A DNA stretch of 64,000 bases from Sapria himalayana (GCA_029783825.1 JAREIK010002631.1:134909-198908), one strand, 5' to 3'. Counted from the first letter of the stretch, positions 1-15,200 are shown. Program-made: numbers and translations. Notes: generated from the sequence alone by a model not told the origin.

Positions 1-1198
1 AAATTATTTTTTAATTCATATATTATATATTTATGGAGGTGAAAGATTACACAAATATTAACACACTATATATTATAAAAACTCTTAAGCTAAAGATATT
101 TGTTCGAGAATAGTATTAAGATAACTAATCATCTAGGAAATTCTCATATTGCATGTGTCTATTAAATATCATATATCAATGTGATGACAAGTATATTTAT
201 CAAAGAACAGTATGTCTCCAGTTTGAGATTTATCAGACCAAATCTCTTTAAATTTCAATGATAAGGTTATCGAGATATTAACATCTCTTGTGCTCATGCT
301 AAATAGAAAGTCTTGTGCTTCAAATACGATTTCTATCTTCATATCCATATATTTATGAAAGTCGTACTCAATGTAAAACTCTCACTTTAGCATAGTAAAT
401 AGGAAAAATTAATATCTAGTCAATCTTATTTTTAAAAATCAAGGAGATTCATCTAGTGAGTATCAAAACCGAGAGCTATCACCATTTGATGAAAACGTGT
501 TAAAACATCAAAATTTGACCTCTGATACATGCATGATACATGAAACTTCCTAGGTGACTAACCATCTAAATATTAATTTCGCCCACACTTTTAACTTGCC
601 ACATATGTCGCAAAAAAATGAGAAGTGCTAGCTCAGTATGACCCATTTGTCAACTCTATACATTTATATAACATAGAAACTTTTCAAATTTTAATTTTTA
701 TGAGACTCAATATATTATTGATTGTTTAAGCACATACATATTTTATTTATGTGTGTGTGTGTGTGTGAAGCCTAGATCAGGCAGCCAGGACTTAGCTAGC
801 ATATTCCATAAACCACACCCAAGCATTCTGGGTTAGGCATGTACCAGGGAATAAATTAAATAATGACGAGAAATTTAATAAAGATATATCTCAAAAAAAT
901 AAAATTAGATTGCCTAAATAAAGAATTGTCTCAAGATTTTTTTATGATAAAGCACTTCAGTTGCATATTAAAAAATATGGGATAATCTTTGTTTAATTGA
1001 GCAAACCAAAAAGACTGGCTCTAATATTGTACAAATAAATTTTTTTATAAAAATAAACAAAAAACAATAAAAAAGATACAAAAATTCTCTGAAACACGTA
1101 TCATGGCAAATGTATATAAACATAAAAATTATAATGGAGCACCCAACTTGTATGATGAACACTCATTTATGATACATGACACACAGCATTGGCATCAC
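1..1198 (-). other. 5' part of intron 4 of the MAEA-like gene
   Basis: Follows the exon 4 donor. I looked for the next expected family segment (a Trp- and Phe-rich stretch before the CRA domain) on the minus strand and did not find it. It holds AT-rich sequence, a short (GT)n run near 752-767 and no other recognisable feature. Confidence 0.6.
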
Positions 1199-1384
1199 CT
1201 TGTGAACAGAACTTTGAAAATTCCTCTTAAAAGCAAGTGTCCCAATGACCCGCTGCAATTCTTTCAAATGGGTACTTGCCCAAGGTGCGAGATATTTCCG
1301 AGCATATGCTATGGCATTCAAACTTTTATCAGCTCGTACAAGCTCTACAAATTCTTGTAGTCTCAACTGGAACTCAAATTTGCT
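1199..1384 (-). CDS. MAEA: MAEA-like exon 4, end of CTLH domain (62 codons)
   Basis: The acceptor GTGACAG precedes codons for [12 protein letters not shown], the direct family continuation of exon 3's SRLKKSK. It continues through [20 protein letters not shown] and [12 protein letters not shown] and ends with SSVHK before the donor AAG|GTGATG. It has the same strand, phase and family order as exon 3 although 26.6 kb away. The following exon (CRA domain) is not found in 1-1198. Confidence 0.88.
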
Positions 1385-4300
1385 CTGTCACCAATTACAA
1401 TTTATTGAAATAAGCATACATAATTAAGGTAAATTTTCAGCTTAATTCGAGCAACAGTATGAGGTTTATATGTCTATATAAAATAAAATAAAATAAAATA
1501 AAATATAAACACTTGAATAAAAGACCAAACAAATACAATGTTAAAAATACAATGAAAGAAAAAACTATATACTTTTTATAAGAGGCACTAGCCACTATTG
1601 TAGTTTTCCAATTGTTTTTCTCTCCTGTCTTTTATTTTTCTATTTGATTACATTATGAATGAGAACAACTGACATGTAGGATGTCACAATCCAAATAACA
1701 ATGATTTAAGGACACGCACTTGTCCACCATTTTTATTGAGATCCTATTGAAGTTTTTACTGATTTTATAGTTTGATTTTCTATATGATAACAAAGCAAAA
1801 CCCTATGCATATGAATAAAACTCAAGGATTTCCTAGAGATAGAGGTGTGCATTGAGACAACATAGTGCACATGTGCACAAATGTGTAACAGTGCATATGT
1901 GTGAGAACTATAGCCACGCATAGGCGGGCACATCAAGCACATGGCACACTGTATAATAGTCACACAGCAAACACAAAGAAGAAGCGAATATTTGGACAGC
2001 AGACACACAATAGAGGTGTCTAGTGGGTCATGCAGCCAGAGCACGGCAAAAGGTATAGCCCATAATAACCGTGTCAGGCCTAGTACAGCACGATCGAGAA
2101 CCATGCTTGGAACATGGTCGTGCCGGCCAGTGACATAACTCATGCCGTGATGAGCGGGGGTAATCAATGCCTCATTTTGGGCCAGGCAATACATGCATGC
2201 ATGGCCCATTGGAATGGTCGACACAAGCATGAACAAAGGTCATGGGTTTTTTTTTAAAAACCCTCGCTTCTACCTCCCCCACCCTTTGCCCATTACGTAA
2301 ACATAACATGCAACAATTGCTTGCAGCCTACCTCACCAATGACAAGCACAAATTGTTCAGTATTTAAATTATTAAAATTTTCGTAATTATTTTGAGACTT
2401 TATAATATTATGTATGCATGGATGAGAAAAATTATAAATTAATTTAATGACTTAAAAATTTTAAAAAATTCAATGAATAGTTATGAAATCAATATAATTT
2501 TTGAGATGTTAAACAAAGTGAGTAGAATAATGAATCTTGCGTTATTTTGATGCCTATCATTGACTAAAACTTTATCTAATTGATTATGATAATTCTTATA
2601 TGATACAACCCTACCAAATCATTAGCATAATTTTTTCATTATGTAACATATTATTACAAGTGATTATGATATTAATTTTTCTTAGTAGATACGATAATAT
2701 CATGGAATCGCAGTCACAGACATACTTATTTTATAAAATTTAAATAATTATGATATTAATTTTAAGTCGCAACACTCAGATAATCAACTAATGTTGTCAA
2801 GTCCAATTACTTCGACTTTATTTTTAATATAACTTTATAATCTCAAGTCAGAATCATAATTTTTTTATAAAATTATAATTTTTGAGATATAGAAAACTAC
2901 AAAATCAAAACTACTCGTGCCAAAATCACAGCTATTACACAGAGTCGTGACTTTTAGGACACTAATAGTAATAAATGATATTACTCAAGTACGAATATTT
3001 TCCAAAGTCGCCACTCTTATCCTCAAAAAAAATTATAATTCTTTCATTCGAGTTAATTACCAATGTTGTGGCATTCTTGCAGCATTGTAACAACATGATA
3101 TAAGAGAAAAAATATATAGTATTGTTGCCACTAATAGTGTCGCAAACAATTAAATATATATAAAAAACAAATTTTATATCATGATCATTTCACAGTGCTA
3201 CTGCCATATAATAATCAGCACTACAACATGTTAAACGAAAAATATTAGGATATAATCTAGAGTCACAATCACTTCCTATAGTCACAACCTCAAGTTAAGA
3301 GAAGAAAGCTAAAGTCACGACTTTTTTCTGAAAGTCATGACTTTCTATTTGGAATAATATAAAATCACCAGAGCATAAAAATAGAAGATAGAGAAATTTA
3401 GGCATCTCTCTCACTCTTCTCCATCTTTCTCCACACAACAAGAAAATTATAATAATTATCAAATACTAAAGATAAATTTCATTCTCAATATGAGTTCCAC
3501 AAATAAGCAATGGACACGAGACTTATTACAATCCCTAGAGTTAGAGTGCAAAGCTCTCAAACATCTCATATCTATAGAAGATTTAGAAATTTATACCAAA
3601 AGAATGTGAATATAGGATTTGTGTAATTTGAATATATGTTATGTAAAATAATTTTTATTTAAAAAAAAAATATTTAGTTTATTTTGTGTTATAAACATTG
3701 ATAAGTAATGATTAAATAAAACTTGAACTAAGATTTCAATTAATAATAAACTTATGCTAAATAATCTTGATAGAAGAAGATAATAGATAAACTATGAAAT
3801 TTACTTACACATATGATAGGAAGAGTGACAGTCCTTTTGACTGTGATGCACGGGATAAATCTACACATTAAAGCTCAAAATATTAATATATTAATCATCA
3901 TGAATATAACACTTGTAAAGTCAAAAATACGAATACTTTTACACATCAAAGCATTATATACGTCTTAAAAAAACTAATTCTCAATTAGGATAAACATTAT
4001 AAAAAAAAATTTCATATTAATTTAACATTTAGTATGTGAGTCACATCTTCACCAAAAATAATGATAACAAATAATCCTCAAGACATATGCAAGTTGTTTT
4101 TACTCGTTTGGTTCCCACCAACAAACTTTGAGGGAACCATATATTAATTGGATTTAAGTTATAATTTTAAGCCTAAGCATTCTATAATAAATTGAACTAT
4201 GTAATGAGTTGCACGATTGAAGCGACAGAAAAATATCAATTATGAATAAATTATCATAAGAGATATCATTTGTTTGAGACAAAATAACTATCAAACTCTA

Positions 4301-7300
4301 ACAAATCATTCATTTGAAAGAAGATAAATGATAATATTAGAGTTGAATTAATTCACCATCATTGACGTGAAGATAGAAGTTCTTTTGAAAAAGTTTAACA
4401 TCCAAAGAGAAAAAAATAATAATATTGAGAGAAATTACCATTTCACGGCCATATGAATCGGTAGACTCGGACTTCATTTATCAAATGAAAGAAATCAACC
4501 AAATACAAAGAAAATGATATGTGTTTCGATCCAATAATAATATCTTAATATATTACCATCAAATCATAAAAAATCACAAGAATTTTTTATATAAAAACTA
4601 TGGAAGTAGACTATAGAATATCAGGCAATCTTGGAAGTAGACTATAGAATATCAGGCAATATTGGAAGCAGACTAATCAAGAAAGCTTTAGTTTTAATTA
4701 TCAATCATCATGAGAGAAAAAAAGCCATGTTTGAAGGAGGAATACAATCTATCTTAGTATTATGAAAAAAAAATGATATCCAAAATAATTGAATCAAAGC
4801 GCTTGTGCTTGAAGTAAGGATGAATCAAACAAGTTCTATGATGATGAATATCAAGTTTCATTTTGGGCAATTAACGTTATCAATGAAGGGAAGAGGAGCA
4901 AATAAACTATTAAGTGATACCAAAACATATCCAAATAATTAATCATCAATATTTAAAAATAAGAAAAAAACTATCAAAATAATCTAAACAAATGATTCTG
5001 AAACTTTTGGGGTTGATAGCAATGCAACTTTCCCAAAAAACAATTTCAAGAGCTACAAATATATTTTTAACAAGATGATCCTGAAACTTTTAGGGGTGAT
5101 AATACTACAATATTCTCAAAAATCACAACTCAATAAAAAATTTTCCAAGAAATTGCAGTCATGATTGAAAAGAACAAAAGATATAAAAAATATGATATAA
5201 TGACACATAACAAGGCAGTGAATTCAAAAAAAGTACAAACTCAAGGTTCACCTAAAGATATAAAAAGAGAAATAAAGAAAAAAATGAGCAAATGAAGATT
5301 ATCCAAAGCTATGAAAGTAGAAAAATAAAGTATAATGAAGCTAAGAATAAATATTTGATAAACTTATATTTTATTAATGATTTAGAGAAAAAAATTAGAC
5401 AAATAAATTTGAGAAGTTTTACAATATATTCCATCAAATAAAAAGTAAACATATTATTTGTCAAATCTCTAGTCCAAATATCATGCATGAAATTTATAAA
5501 GAATATAATAAATAGTAAAAAAAGTTGAAGACATAAAATCATGAATATGACTGAAAAGTATAATATAATTATTATAAAAAAATTTCTGAAGAAATTGAAG
5601 GGACTCAAAGTCTTTATTATACCTTAAATTATTAGAGATCACACCTTTTGAAATATAATATACAACTTTAGATTAAGTGTCAAATTGATATCCCTATCAA
5701 TTGCATGAAAATTAAACATTGGCAAAATTACTTCAACTCTCTCATTTCAAATAATGGATCAAACTATGAAACACCTGAATATAATCATCAAAGATGTATT
5801 GGTCAAGACGAGTATGTTTATTTTTACAATAGATTTCATTATATTTAAATATAGAAAAAAAAAACTAAGCACCATTAATATTGAGATGACTATTTTTTGT
5901 CATAAGACAAACTTTTATCGACATCAAGAGATATGAGTTCACTCTACGTGTGTGTAAAGAATAAGCAAAGTTCAATCCTTATAATGTCTTACAGAATTTA
6001 GATGATGATGAAAAAAAATATTTAAGAATTGATAATTTTTTTTACACCACAATACAACAAAAAGTAAATTTTTGTTGAAACAATTTTTAAAAGATCCGGA
6101 TGAAATTGAAAAACATGAAGCAGAAGAATAAATTTAGAGTTGTGATAATGATAAAAATAATAAATATGAAGAGAGAATTATATTGAAATTGTGAAAATAA
6201 AGATACAAAGAAAGATATGAATAACTACTATAAGAACACCACATTCTTCAAAATCACAAACTTGAAGGAGTCTTTTGTTGACAACTAAAAAAAAGCATCG
6301 AGATTAATGAAGAAAGACAATAATGAGACAAAAATTAAGAGTAGCCACTCAAAAATAAGACAATAACTATGCAAAATATCATGACTTTAATAATACATAC
6401 TAAAAATAAACATGAAAATAATAAATACAAAGCAACAAATGTGCACATAACGACTTTGGTGGTACATAAAAAAAAATAATCATGAAAAATATGAAGACAA
6501 AATCATGATTAGGCACAATAAAACAACCTTAATAATACGTAATAAAATAGTACATCAAAAATTAAAAGACAGAATCACAACTATTCACAATACAATGACT
6601 TTGGAGTTACATAATAAAAAGGACAAAAAAAACCTTAAATATAAAATCATGATTGTGCTCAATATCATAACTTTGAAGATTAATAAAGAAAATAGACAAA
6701 TCAACATAGAAGAAAAAGTCATGATATTTATTAAAATCATAGTATCCAATGATAAGAAAACTCAAGAAACAAATATAATTAAAATTAGAGATATCAAATA
6801 GGATATGTCATACTGGCACGTCCCATTTTTTAGGCACATTCGGGCCACTATTTTGCCCCACACGACATAGTTTCTAGTATGAATCATGTCATGCCAACAT
6901 GACTCAAAATGAATAGCCCAACATAACCCATTAACATGTCTTTTGCCCTGGTCATGTCGATTCATATCGGGTTGTGTTGAGTCATGTCAAGCTAGGTTAG
7001 GATTAGCCAGGCTAACTAAATTCATTCCAAACTAGCATGGGTTTTGTTAATCATAACCTAGCTCATTCCGAGCTAACCTAAGTTCAGTTCAGGCTAGCAT
7101 GGCTCATTCCATGCTAGCCTAAGTCAAGCCAGGCTACCATAGTTCATTCCAATCAAGCTTGGGTCAGGTCCAGGCTAGTCTATTTGACCAACCAAGCTGA
7201 AACCAGCCTACACCAGCAATTATGCCAAAAACTTTGGTTTGACATTGCTCAAGCCATGTCGTGGACTGGCACATTGCATGTCCTGGCACAACTTTGAACT

Positions 7301-10300
7301 GAGTCGTATTGTGCAATGCATGAATAAACCATGCAGTGCCTTGTTCAATGCATGGGCCACCCAACCCAATTAACACCTCTAGTTGAAACCAAATTGAAAT
7401 AAAGAATAAACAAAAATGTAGAATAACATACTAACAAGATAGTAAATACATCAGAGATCTCCACTGAAAAAAAAAATTTTGATAATCTAACTACTTTGGA
7501 GGTAATCACATAATTTTTTTATTGCATATGTGATAATAAATATCTATATCACCATATAAAAGAATGTACACATTCAATAACCCACAAGTAAAGTCATAAA
7601 ACTCAAATCTCATAATAATTATCAACGTGTCTGCTTAAAGTTGCTTTACTCATTTTTTGATTATTAAAGACGAAGAAGGAGAGAAAGAGAGAGAGAGAAC
7701 CTTCGATTTCTTTTTGCTTTTTTTATGCCGCTTGTAGCGCTTTCTCCTTTTATATATTCCACACTCCCCCTCAAGCTAGAGCATATACGTCATATGCACC
7801 AAGCTTGTTACAAATGTATTTAATCCTAGGATGACTGAGAGATTTAGTGAAGATATCTGCTAGTTGATCATCTGAATTAACAAAACTTGTAGCAATACAT
7901 TCTGATGTGATCTTCTCTCTAATGAAGTGACAATCAACTTCAATATGCTTGGTCCTTTCATGAAAGACTAGATTGGATGCAATATGTGATGCGGTCTGGT
8001 TATCACAGATGAGTTTCATCTCTTCATCCTTTCCAAATCTCAACTCTCGAAGAAGATGTTTCAACCATATGAGTTCACGTATTGCTAAAGCCATAGCTCG
8101 ATACTCGGCTTCAGCGCTAGATCTCGCTACTACATCTTGTTTCTTACTCTTCCAAGATATTAGATTACCTCCAATAAAAACATAGTACAGTGAAGTGGAA
8201 CGTCTATCTGTGGGTGAGTCAGCCCAATCTGCATCTGTGTAACCAACAATTTGAGTATGACCTATGTTCTCGTACAGCACACATTGGCCTAGTGTACTTT
8301 TGATATATCGAAGAATGCGGATTACGGCATCCCAATGGCTATCACGTGGTGACTGTAAGAATTGACTAACAACACTCACAGGAAAAGAAATGTCTGGACG
8401 AGTAATGGTGAGATAGTTCAATTTACCTACGAGTCGTCGATATCTCCCTGGGTCTCCTAAAGGCTCCCCCTGTCCCGGTACAAGTTTGACATTTGGATCC
8501 ATAGGTGTGTCTACCGGTTTACAATCTAACATACCGGTGTCTTCCAGGATGTCTAAAGCATACTTCCTTTGGGAAAGGACCACACCGGAACTGGATTGAG
8601 CTATCTCAATTCCCAAGAAATACTTGAGTTTCCCCAAATCTTTGGTCTGAAAGTGGGTAAAAAGATGTTGCTTTAGTTTCTGAATACCATCCTGATCACT
8701 GCCTGTAATGACAATGTCATCCACATAAACAATCAGATAATTACACTGCCCCAAGGAGTTATGATGATAGAAAACTGAATGGTCTGCTGTACTGCGAAGC
8801 ATGCCAAACTCTTGAACAACAGAACTAAAACGACTAAATCATACTCGAGGAGATTGTTTCAAGCTATATAGAGAACGGGGTAACTTGCACACTAAACCAG
8901 ACTCCCCCTGAGCAACAAAACCAGGAGGTTGCTCCATATAAACTTCCTCGGCAAGATCACCATGAATGAAGGCATTTTTAATATCCCACTGATAAATATG
9001 CCAAGAACACATAGCAGCCATGGAGAGAAGCAGACGAACAGAAGCAATCTTGGCAACATGGGAGAATGTGTCAGCATAATCATAACCATAAATCTGAGTA
9101 TAGCCTTTAGCAACTAAGCGAGCCTTAAGGCGATCAACCTGACCATCAGGACCAACCTTAATTGTATAGACCCAACGACAACCAACTGTAGATTTACCAG
9201 AAGGTAAAACAACAAGATCCCAAGTGCCATTAAAGTGTAGAGCAGCCATTTCATCCATCATTGCCTGTCGCCAGCCTGAATGGGAAAGAGCTTCATGGGT
9301 GCTCTTTTGAAGAGAAACAGATGATATAGCAGAGACAAAAGCAGAATATGGTGAAGATAATCGATGATAACTCAAAAAATTGTAAATAGGATGAGGATTA
9401 CGAGTAGAGCAATTACTTTTCCGAGTAGCAATGGGTAAGTCATCAGGAGTGGGTGGAGCCGGGGCAGGAGAAGCCGAAGGTATAGGAAGTGAGTCAGCAG
9501 GTGCCTCAGCAAACGACAGAGGAGCATCGACACGAGGGCGACAATGATAAACCTGAAGTGGTCGAGGAGGCACAACATCAGGTGAAGAGACAATGGGAAT
9601 GGGCAAAACTGCAGAAACAGGAAGAGACTCAGAAGTGATGGAAAAGAATGATGAGTTCTCAAAGAAAGTAACATCAGCGGAGATAAAATAGCGATGAGTC
9701 TCAAAAGAATAACAACGATAACCCTTCTGAAGTCTGTAATATCCCAAGAAGAGACACCTCATGGCTTTGGCTGAAAGCTTATCCTGTCCAGGAGTGAGAA
9801 TATGAACAAAGCAAGTACAACCAAAGACACAAGGAGGAAGGAAATAAAGTGGTTGGTCAGGAAAGAGAAGAGAATGAGGAATCTGATCATGTAAAACAGA
9901 GGAGGGCATATGATTAATCAAATAACAAGCAATAAGAACAGCGTCCCCTCAAAAACGAAGAGGAACATTACTATGGAGGAGGATAGTACGAGCTGTCTCA
10001 ACAAGATGTCGATTCTTGCGCTCAGCTACCCCATTTTGTTGAAGAGTATGAGCACAAGAAGACTGATGAAGAATCTCATGATAAGACATAAATGAAGTAA
10101 AGGGGGATGAAAAATATTCCCTGACATTGTCACTACGTAACACACGAATAGAAATATTGAATTGGGTCTGGATTTCAGCATAAAATTTCTGAAAAATAGA
10201 AAATAACTCAGCTCGATTTTTCATTAAAAATAACCAAGTACATCGAGAATAGTCATCAATAAAATTGACAAAATACCAAAATCCTAAAGTAGACGCAGTC

Positions 10301-12197
10301 CGACAAGGACCCCAAACATCAGTGTGGACAAGCTCAAAATGAGATTTTGTCTGATTATCCAAACGCTTTGGGAACGAGACACGAGTATGTTTCCCAGGCT
10401 GACGTGACTCACACGAAAGCGACGGCAAAGTGAAAAAACGAGTGACCATCTTCTGGAACTTGGAGAGAATAGGGTGGCCCAAATGACTGTGAATGAGGAG
10501 AGGAGCATCAGTGAAAATGCAAACTGCAGGAGATGAATCTGAGGTGAGGTGATAGAGGCCTTGAGACTCACGTTCCGATGCCAATCGTCTTCCCCGTACT
10601 CCGGTCCTGCAATGTCACAAATTTATCAGAAAAGATAATAGAACAATTAAGAGTACGAATAATTTTGTTGATGGAAATAAGATTAAAAGGACATTTAGGA
10701 GTATAAAGGACAGAAGTGAGAGGTAGAGAAGGTAGAGGAAGGGCCAAACCAATACCTTTAGCCACAGTTTGAGAACCATTAGCTAAGGTAACAGTATGTA
10801 AAGCAGAGGTAGTAGAAATAGAGGAGAAAAGATCCTTATTACCAGATATGTGATCAGAAGCTCCAAAATCTAGAATCCAGGGTCCAAGAAAAGATGTGTG
10901 GGTAAGGCAGGCAGAAGTATTACCAAGCTGGGCAATAGAGGCAACAGAAGCATGATATGCCTGAGATGCGAAGGAGCTCGGAGGCTGAGGCAGCTGAGAA
11001 TCAGAGGACTAGACCATATGGGCAGTGCGAGGAGGCCGTCCATGTAACTGATAGCAACGATCACGAGTGTGACCAAGTTTATTGTAATAAGTGCAATGAA
11101 GACGTTGGCCCCTACCTCGGTTACCTCTGCGACCTCCTTGAGTGGCAGTGTGAGAAACTAACACAGAAGAATCTGAAGTGCTATCAGATGGCAAAGTCTG
11201 AGTGGACGAGATACGAAGGAGACGAGCAAACACATCATCCAAGGACGAAACTGATGAACTGCCAAGAATCTGATCGCGGACAAGCTCAAGATCCGGACGG
11301 AGGCCAATAAGAGTAAGGACCATGAAGAACTTATCAAATTATGTTTGTTGAGCCCCAACATCAGAAGTAAGAGGCATCACAGTCAAGAACTCTTCCTTAA
11401 AAGAAGCAATCTGGCCAATATAAGTAGATAGATCCAAGTCATGTTGGCTGAGATGGACAATAGCAGAAGCCACCTTATAAAGACACTGGATATCATTCGT
11501 GTATAATCCTTTAGCTTGAGTCCAAAATTTAAAACAAGTTTTGTATGCCCGAAGATGAAGAAGAATCTTAGGATCAACTGATTGCCACAATATACTACAT
11601 AACTGGGCATCTATCTTCCTCCACTGTACGCGGTCAACCTCAGGGATATCTGTCTCCTGTGTAACCAGGTGATCCTCATATCCTTGACCCATAAACCATA
11701 GTTCAACAGAAGCTGACCAGGAAAGATAATTATCACTGCCAACCAATTTCTCCGAAGTAATCATAGGAGATCCAGATATAATAAAGGAAAAAATGGAAGT
11801 TTTAGCAGCCATATCTACTTCAAATTGAAAAGAGCCCTAGTACAGCTCCAGATTGTGGCGTGGCAGCACTCGACAGGTTGAAGAGACAAGGAGCAGGGTT
11901 TCTGAATAGGGTTCCTGAACAAGGTTTCAGGAATAGAGTTACTGAAACCCTAGATTTTGCCCGGGAAACCCTAGATCAATGAATGGCGAGGAAGAGGATT
12001 GGAACTTGCTGGAAACTTTCAATTTCCTGTTCTAAGAGAGCCGCCACAATCATTTCTTATCACAATGGAAGAGTACATACGAGAGGCGCCAAACCCTAGC
12101 ACCAAACCTAGGGCCTTAGCGATGCGTCGTGTTGAACTCTGTGCATCGCGTTGCCCTCTGTGCGTCGCGTTTCCCTCCGATACCATAAAGACGGAGA

Positions 12198-12232
<35 letters not shown>

Positions 12233-15200
12233 CCTTCGATTTCTTTTCGCTTTTTTTATGCCGCTTGTAGCGCTTTCTCCTTTTATATATTCCACAATTA
12301 TATAATACTAAAACCTAATCATAATAATTTTTAGAAATAATAAAAAAAATTTTATGGAGAGAGAAACTATTGCTCATGGAAGATCGATTGTTTGTGTATA
12401 CGTTTGTTCGATATTCAAACTATCAAATATTTATAGTTATTTTGATGCTTTATAAAGTCACGATTGATCATGAGAATCCTAGTAAGCTACGATCTTACTA
12501 GCACGTTAGCATAATCTTTCCACTGTATAACATATTCTTGGTGACTGCAATATTATTAATAAGTCACGATTGTACCTATCTCATAAAATTTAAATAATTA
12601 CGATATTAATTTTATGTTGCAACAATCAAATACTCCACTAGTGCTCAAAATTGCAGTCAAGTCCAAGTATTACGACTTTATTTTTAATATGAGCTCATGG
12701 TATCAAGTCAAAGTCACGATCTTCATACAAAGCTACAATCTTTGAGCTATAAAAATCTACAGAGCCAATTATATTCAGGTCAAATCATAGTTATTATTTA
12801 GATCTATAATTTTTGGGATATGTAAATTTACATATGACATTACTCGAGTAATACCATTTACAATGCCAAAACAATGACTCTTATTATCAAAAAAATGCAA
12901 AGTCATTACTTTTTTGATCGAGTTAATTGCTTGTGTAACGGCATTCTTGCAATGCCAATGCAACATGATATACAAGAAAAGATGGGCAAAGTATCGAACA
13001 CCCATTGGGCTGCAGATACTTGAAGACATATGAATGAAAAATTTAATATTGCAATCATTTTAAAAAGTCACACCATATAATAAGTAAGAAGGACCAATGC
13101 CAACAAGACTTTATCACAGTGTCATAGGCATATATCAACATGAGAAGCTTTTAATCATGTCGCAACTATTTCCTAGTATTGTAGCTCATTATTAAAGACA
13201 AGAACATAAATACATAAAACAAACTTCACTTCACAATATCATGACTTTGTATTACAAAAATATTAGGCTTATGTCGTAGTCATTGTCAATGTCACGATTT
13301 TATATTATTGAAAAATCAAAATGTAATATAAAGTCACACTCACAGCTATTTCCTAGAGTCACAACATCAAAATTAAGAAATAGAGGATAGAGTCACAACT
13401 TCCTTCTGTGAGTCAAGACTTTATACTTTGAATAATATAAAATCATTCAAGTATAAAATCAAAAAAAAAAACAAAATTCAAGCATTTCTCATTTTTTTCC
13501 CTCTACCTCCATACAACAAGCAAAATCATGATAATTATCAAACCTTAAGAGCAAATTTTCACTCTCACTAGGAGTTTCACAAATAAGCAAAGAACGCAAG
13601 ACTTAATGTAATTCTTAAAATTAGGGGACACAACTCTCAAACTCTAATATCTAGGGTAAAAAAAATAAAAAAAACAAAAAAATAAAAAAAAATAAAAAAA
13701 ATAAAAAAAACTCTCATATCTAGGGTAGATTCATGAATTTGCACCAAAATAACATGGATCTAGAATTTATATAATTTAAATATATGTGATGTGAAATGAT
13801 TTTATTTAAGAATTAATATATTTGATAATTTTATATTATAGATATTGATGAAAGGTAAATAAAAACAAGTAAAATTAATGATTTCACCTTTTAAAAGTTT
13901 TGTGTTGGATTATCGTAGTAGATAATAATAAGTAAATATAAGTGTCAAACGAGACGTGCCTGGCTAGCCCGACACGGCAATATACAGTGTTGTGCCCGAT
14001 CTCATGCCAAGCGCACCCTCTGCACGAGTCATGCAGTGTAGGGCCGAAGGTTTTCGGCCCACATGTCATGCCAGGCATGGCACGAGTGCCTGGCACGTGG
14101 GCACAGCACGCCAACCCACACATCAAGTGACCCCCAACGGGGAACGATGCACTGATGCCCGACTAGCGAGGCTCGGCATGCCTGACGGGCAACAGCGATG
14201 CGGCAGCATTTTTGCCGAAACCCTAATTTTTTAAAAATTCAATTGAACCAACCCGAAACAGCCCAAACTTGGCAGATTTCGAGCTCATCTGCCCTCCAAA
14301 AAAGCATGTCGTGTCATGCACAACACGATATTGTAATGTGTCGTGCCATGCACAGCACGCTAACACAATTGGGCCTGAAAAAATTGGGCTAGGTCGAGCG
14401 GCACATTTAACACCTCTATAGGTAAGCCACGAGACTCACTTGCATATACGATAGAAAGAAAATAATAACCTTTATGATTATGATGCACAGAATAAACGAA
14501 TACATTAAAACTCAAAATTTAAGTATATTAATAATTATAAGTATAATACTTACGAAACCAAAGTGTGAATATTTTTATACGTCAATTCATTATATATATC
14601 TTAAAAAAATTAATTCACAATTAAAATATACATTATATATGTGATTCATATGATTGATTCTCCTAAATGATTTACCTTTAATATATAAGTCATATTGTCA
14701 CTGAGGAGAATGATAACAAGTAATCCTCATGACATGTGTGGATCATTTTTAGTCATATGGTTCCTAATGGTGAATTTTGAAGGAAACATATTTTAATTAT
14801 GTGAGTATGATATTTACGAAGCCAAAGATATAAATACTTATAAACCATGTCAAACTTTGATTATTATAATACCCGAGACCGAATAATAAGAGTATATATA
14901 TGAAATAACCATCAAGAATAATTGATAAATTTGTCTAGAGATATGAAATTATGAATTACTATCAAATAAAGGTGTATTGTTATCTCGGTGATAATATATC
15001 AAGATAGCTATGAGGAGACCTACATTGAGAATGACACAATAGTAACAATCATCATGTAAACCATTTGAGCAATAATCATTGACACTCGAACATTTGTTTT
15101 GTATCTAAGAAAATATAAATTAAGCAACTCAAATATCATCATATAAATTAAATGAATAAATTTATGAACCAACATCATCTAATAATTTAAATATCAATTT

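Larger units (their letters stand above)
7665..12296 (-). mobile_element. Ty1/copia LTR retrotransposon, full length but inactivated, 4.6 kb
   Basis: Complete structure in minus orientation: 5' LTR (12186-12296), adjacent Met-type primer-binding site, gag, protease, integrase, reverse transcriptase and RNase H in copia order, polypurine tract, 3' LTR (7665-7763). The flanks carry a perfect 5-bp target duplication ATTAT (7660-7664 and 12297-12301). The reading frame has four stops and one frameshift, so it makes no functional polyprotein. It sits in intron 3 of the MAEA-like gene, same sense as the gene. The near-identity of the LTR bodies indicates a fairly recent insertion. Confidence 0.95.

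Noticed and set aside
1..1198. Possible exon 5 of the MAEA-like gene
   Set aside because: No minus-strand frame shows the expected Trp/Phe-rich family segment or the CRA domain; open frames here look random and AT-rich.
1733..2236. 167-codon frame on the minus strand rich in Cys, His and Leu
   Set aside because: It overlaps the GC-rich MITE-like island; no recognisable protein pattern, and GC-rich islands in an AT-rich setting give chance open frames.
6505..6801. Lys/Ile-rich frame of 98 codons
   Set aside because: A-rich low-complexity sequence with ATCATGACT words; no initiation context or family pattern.
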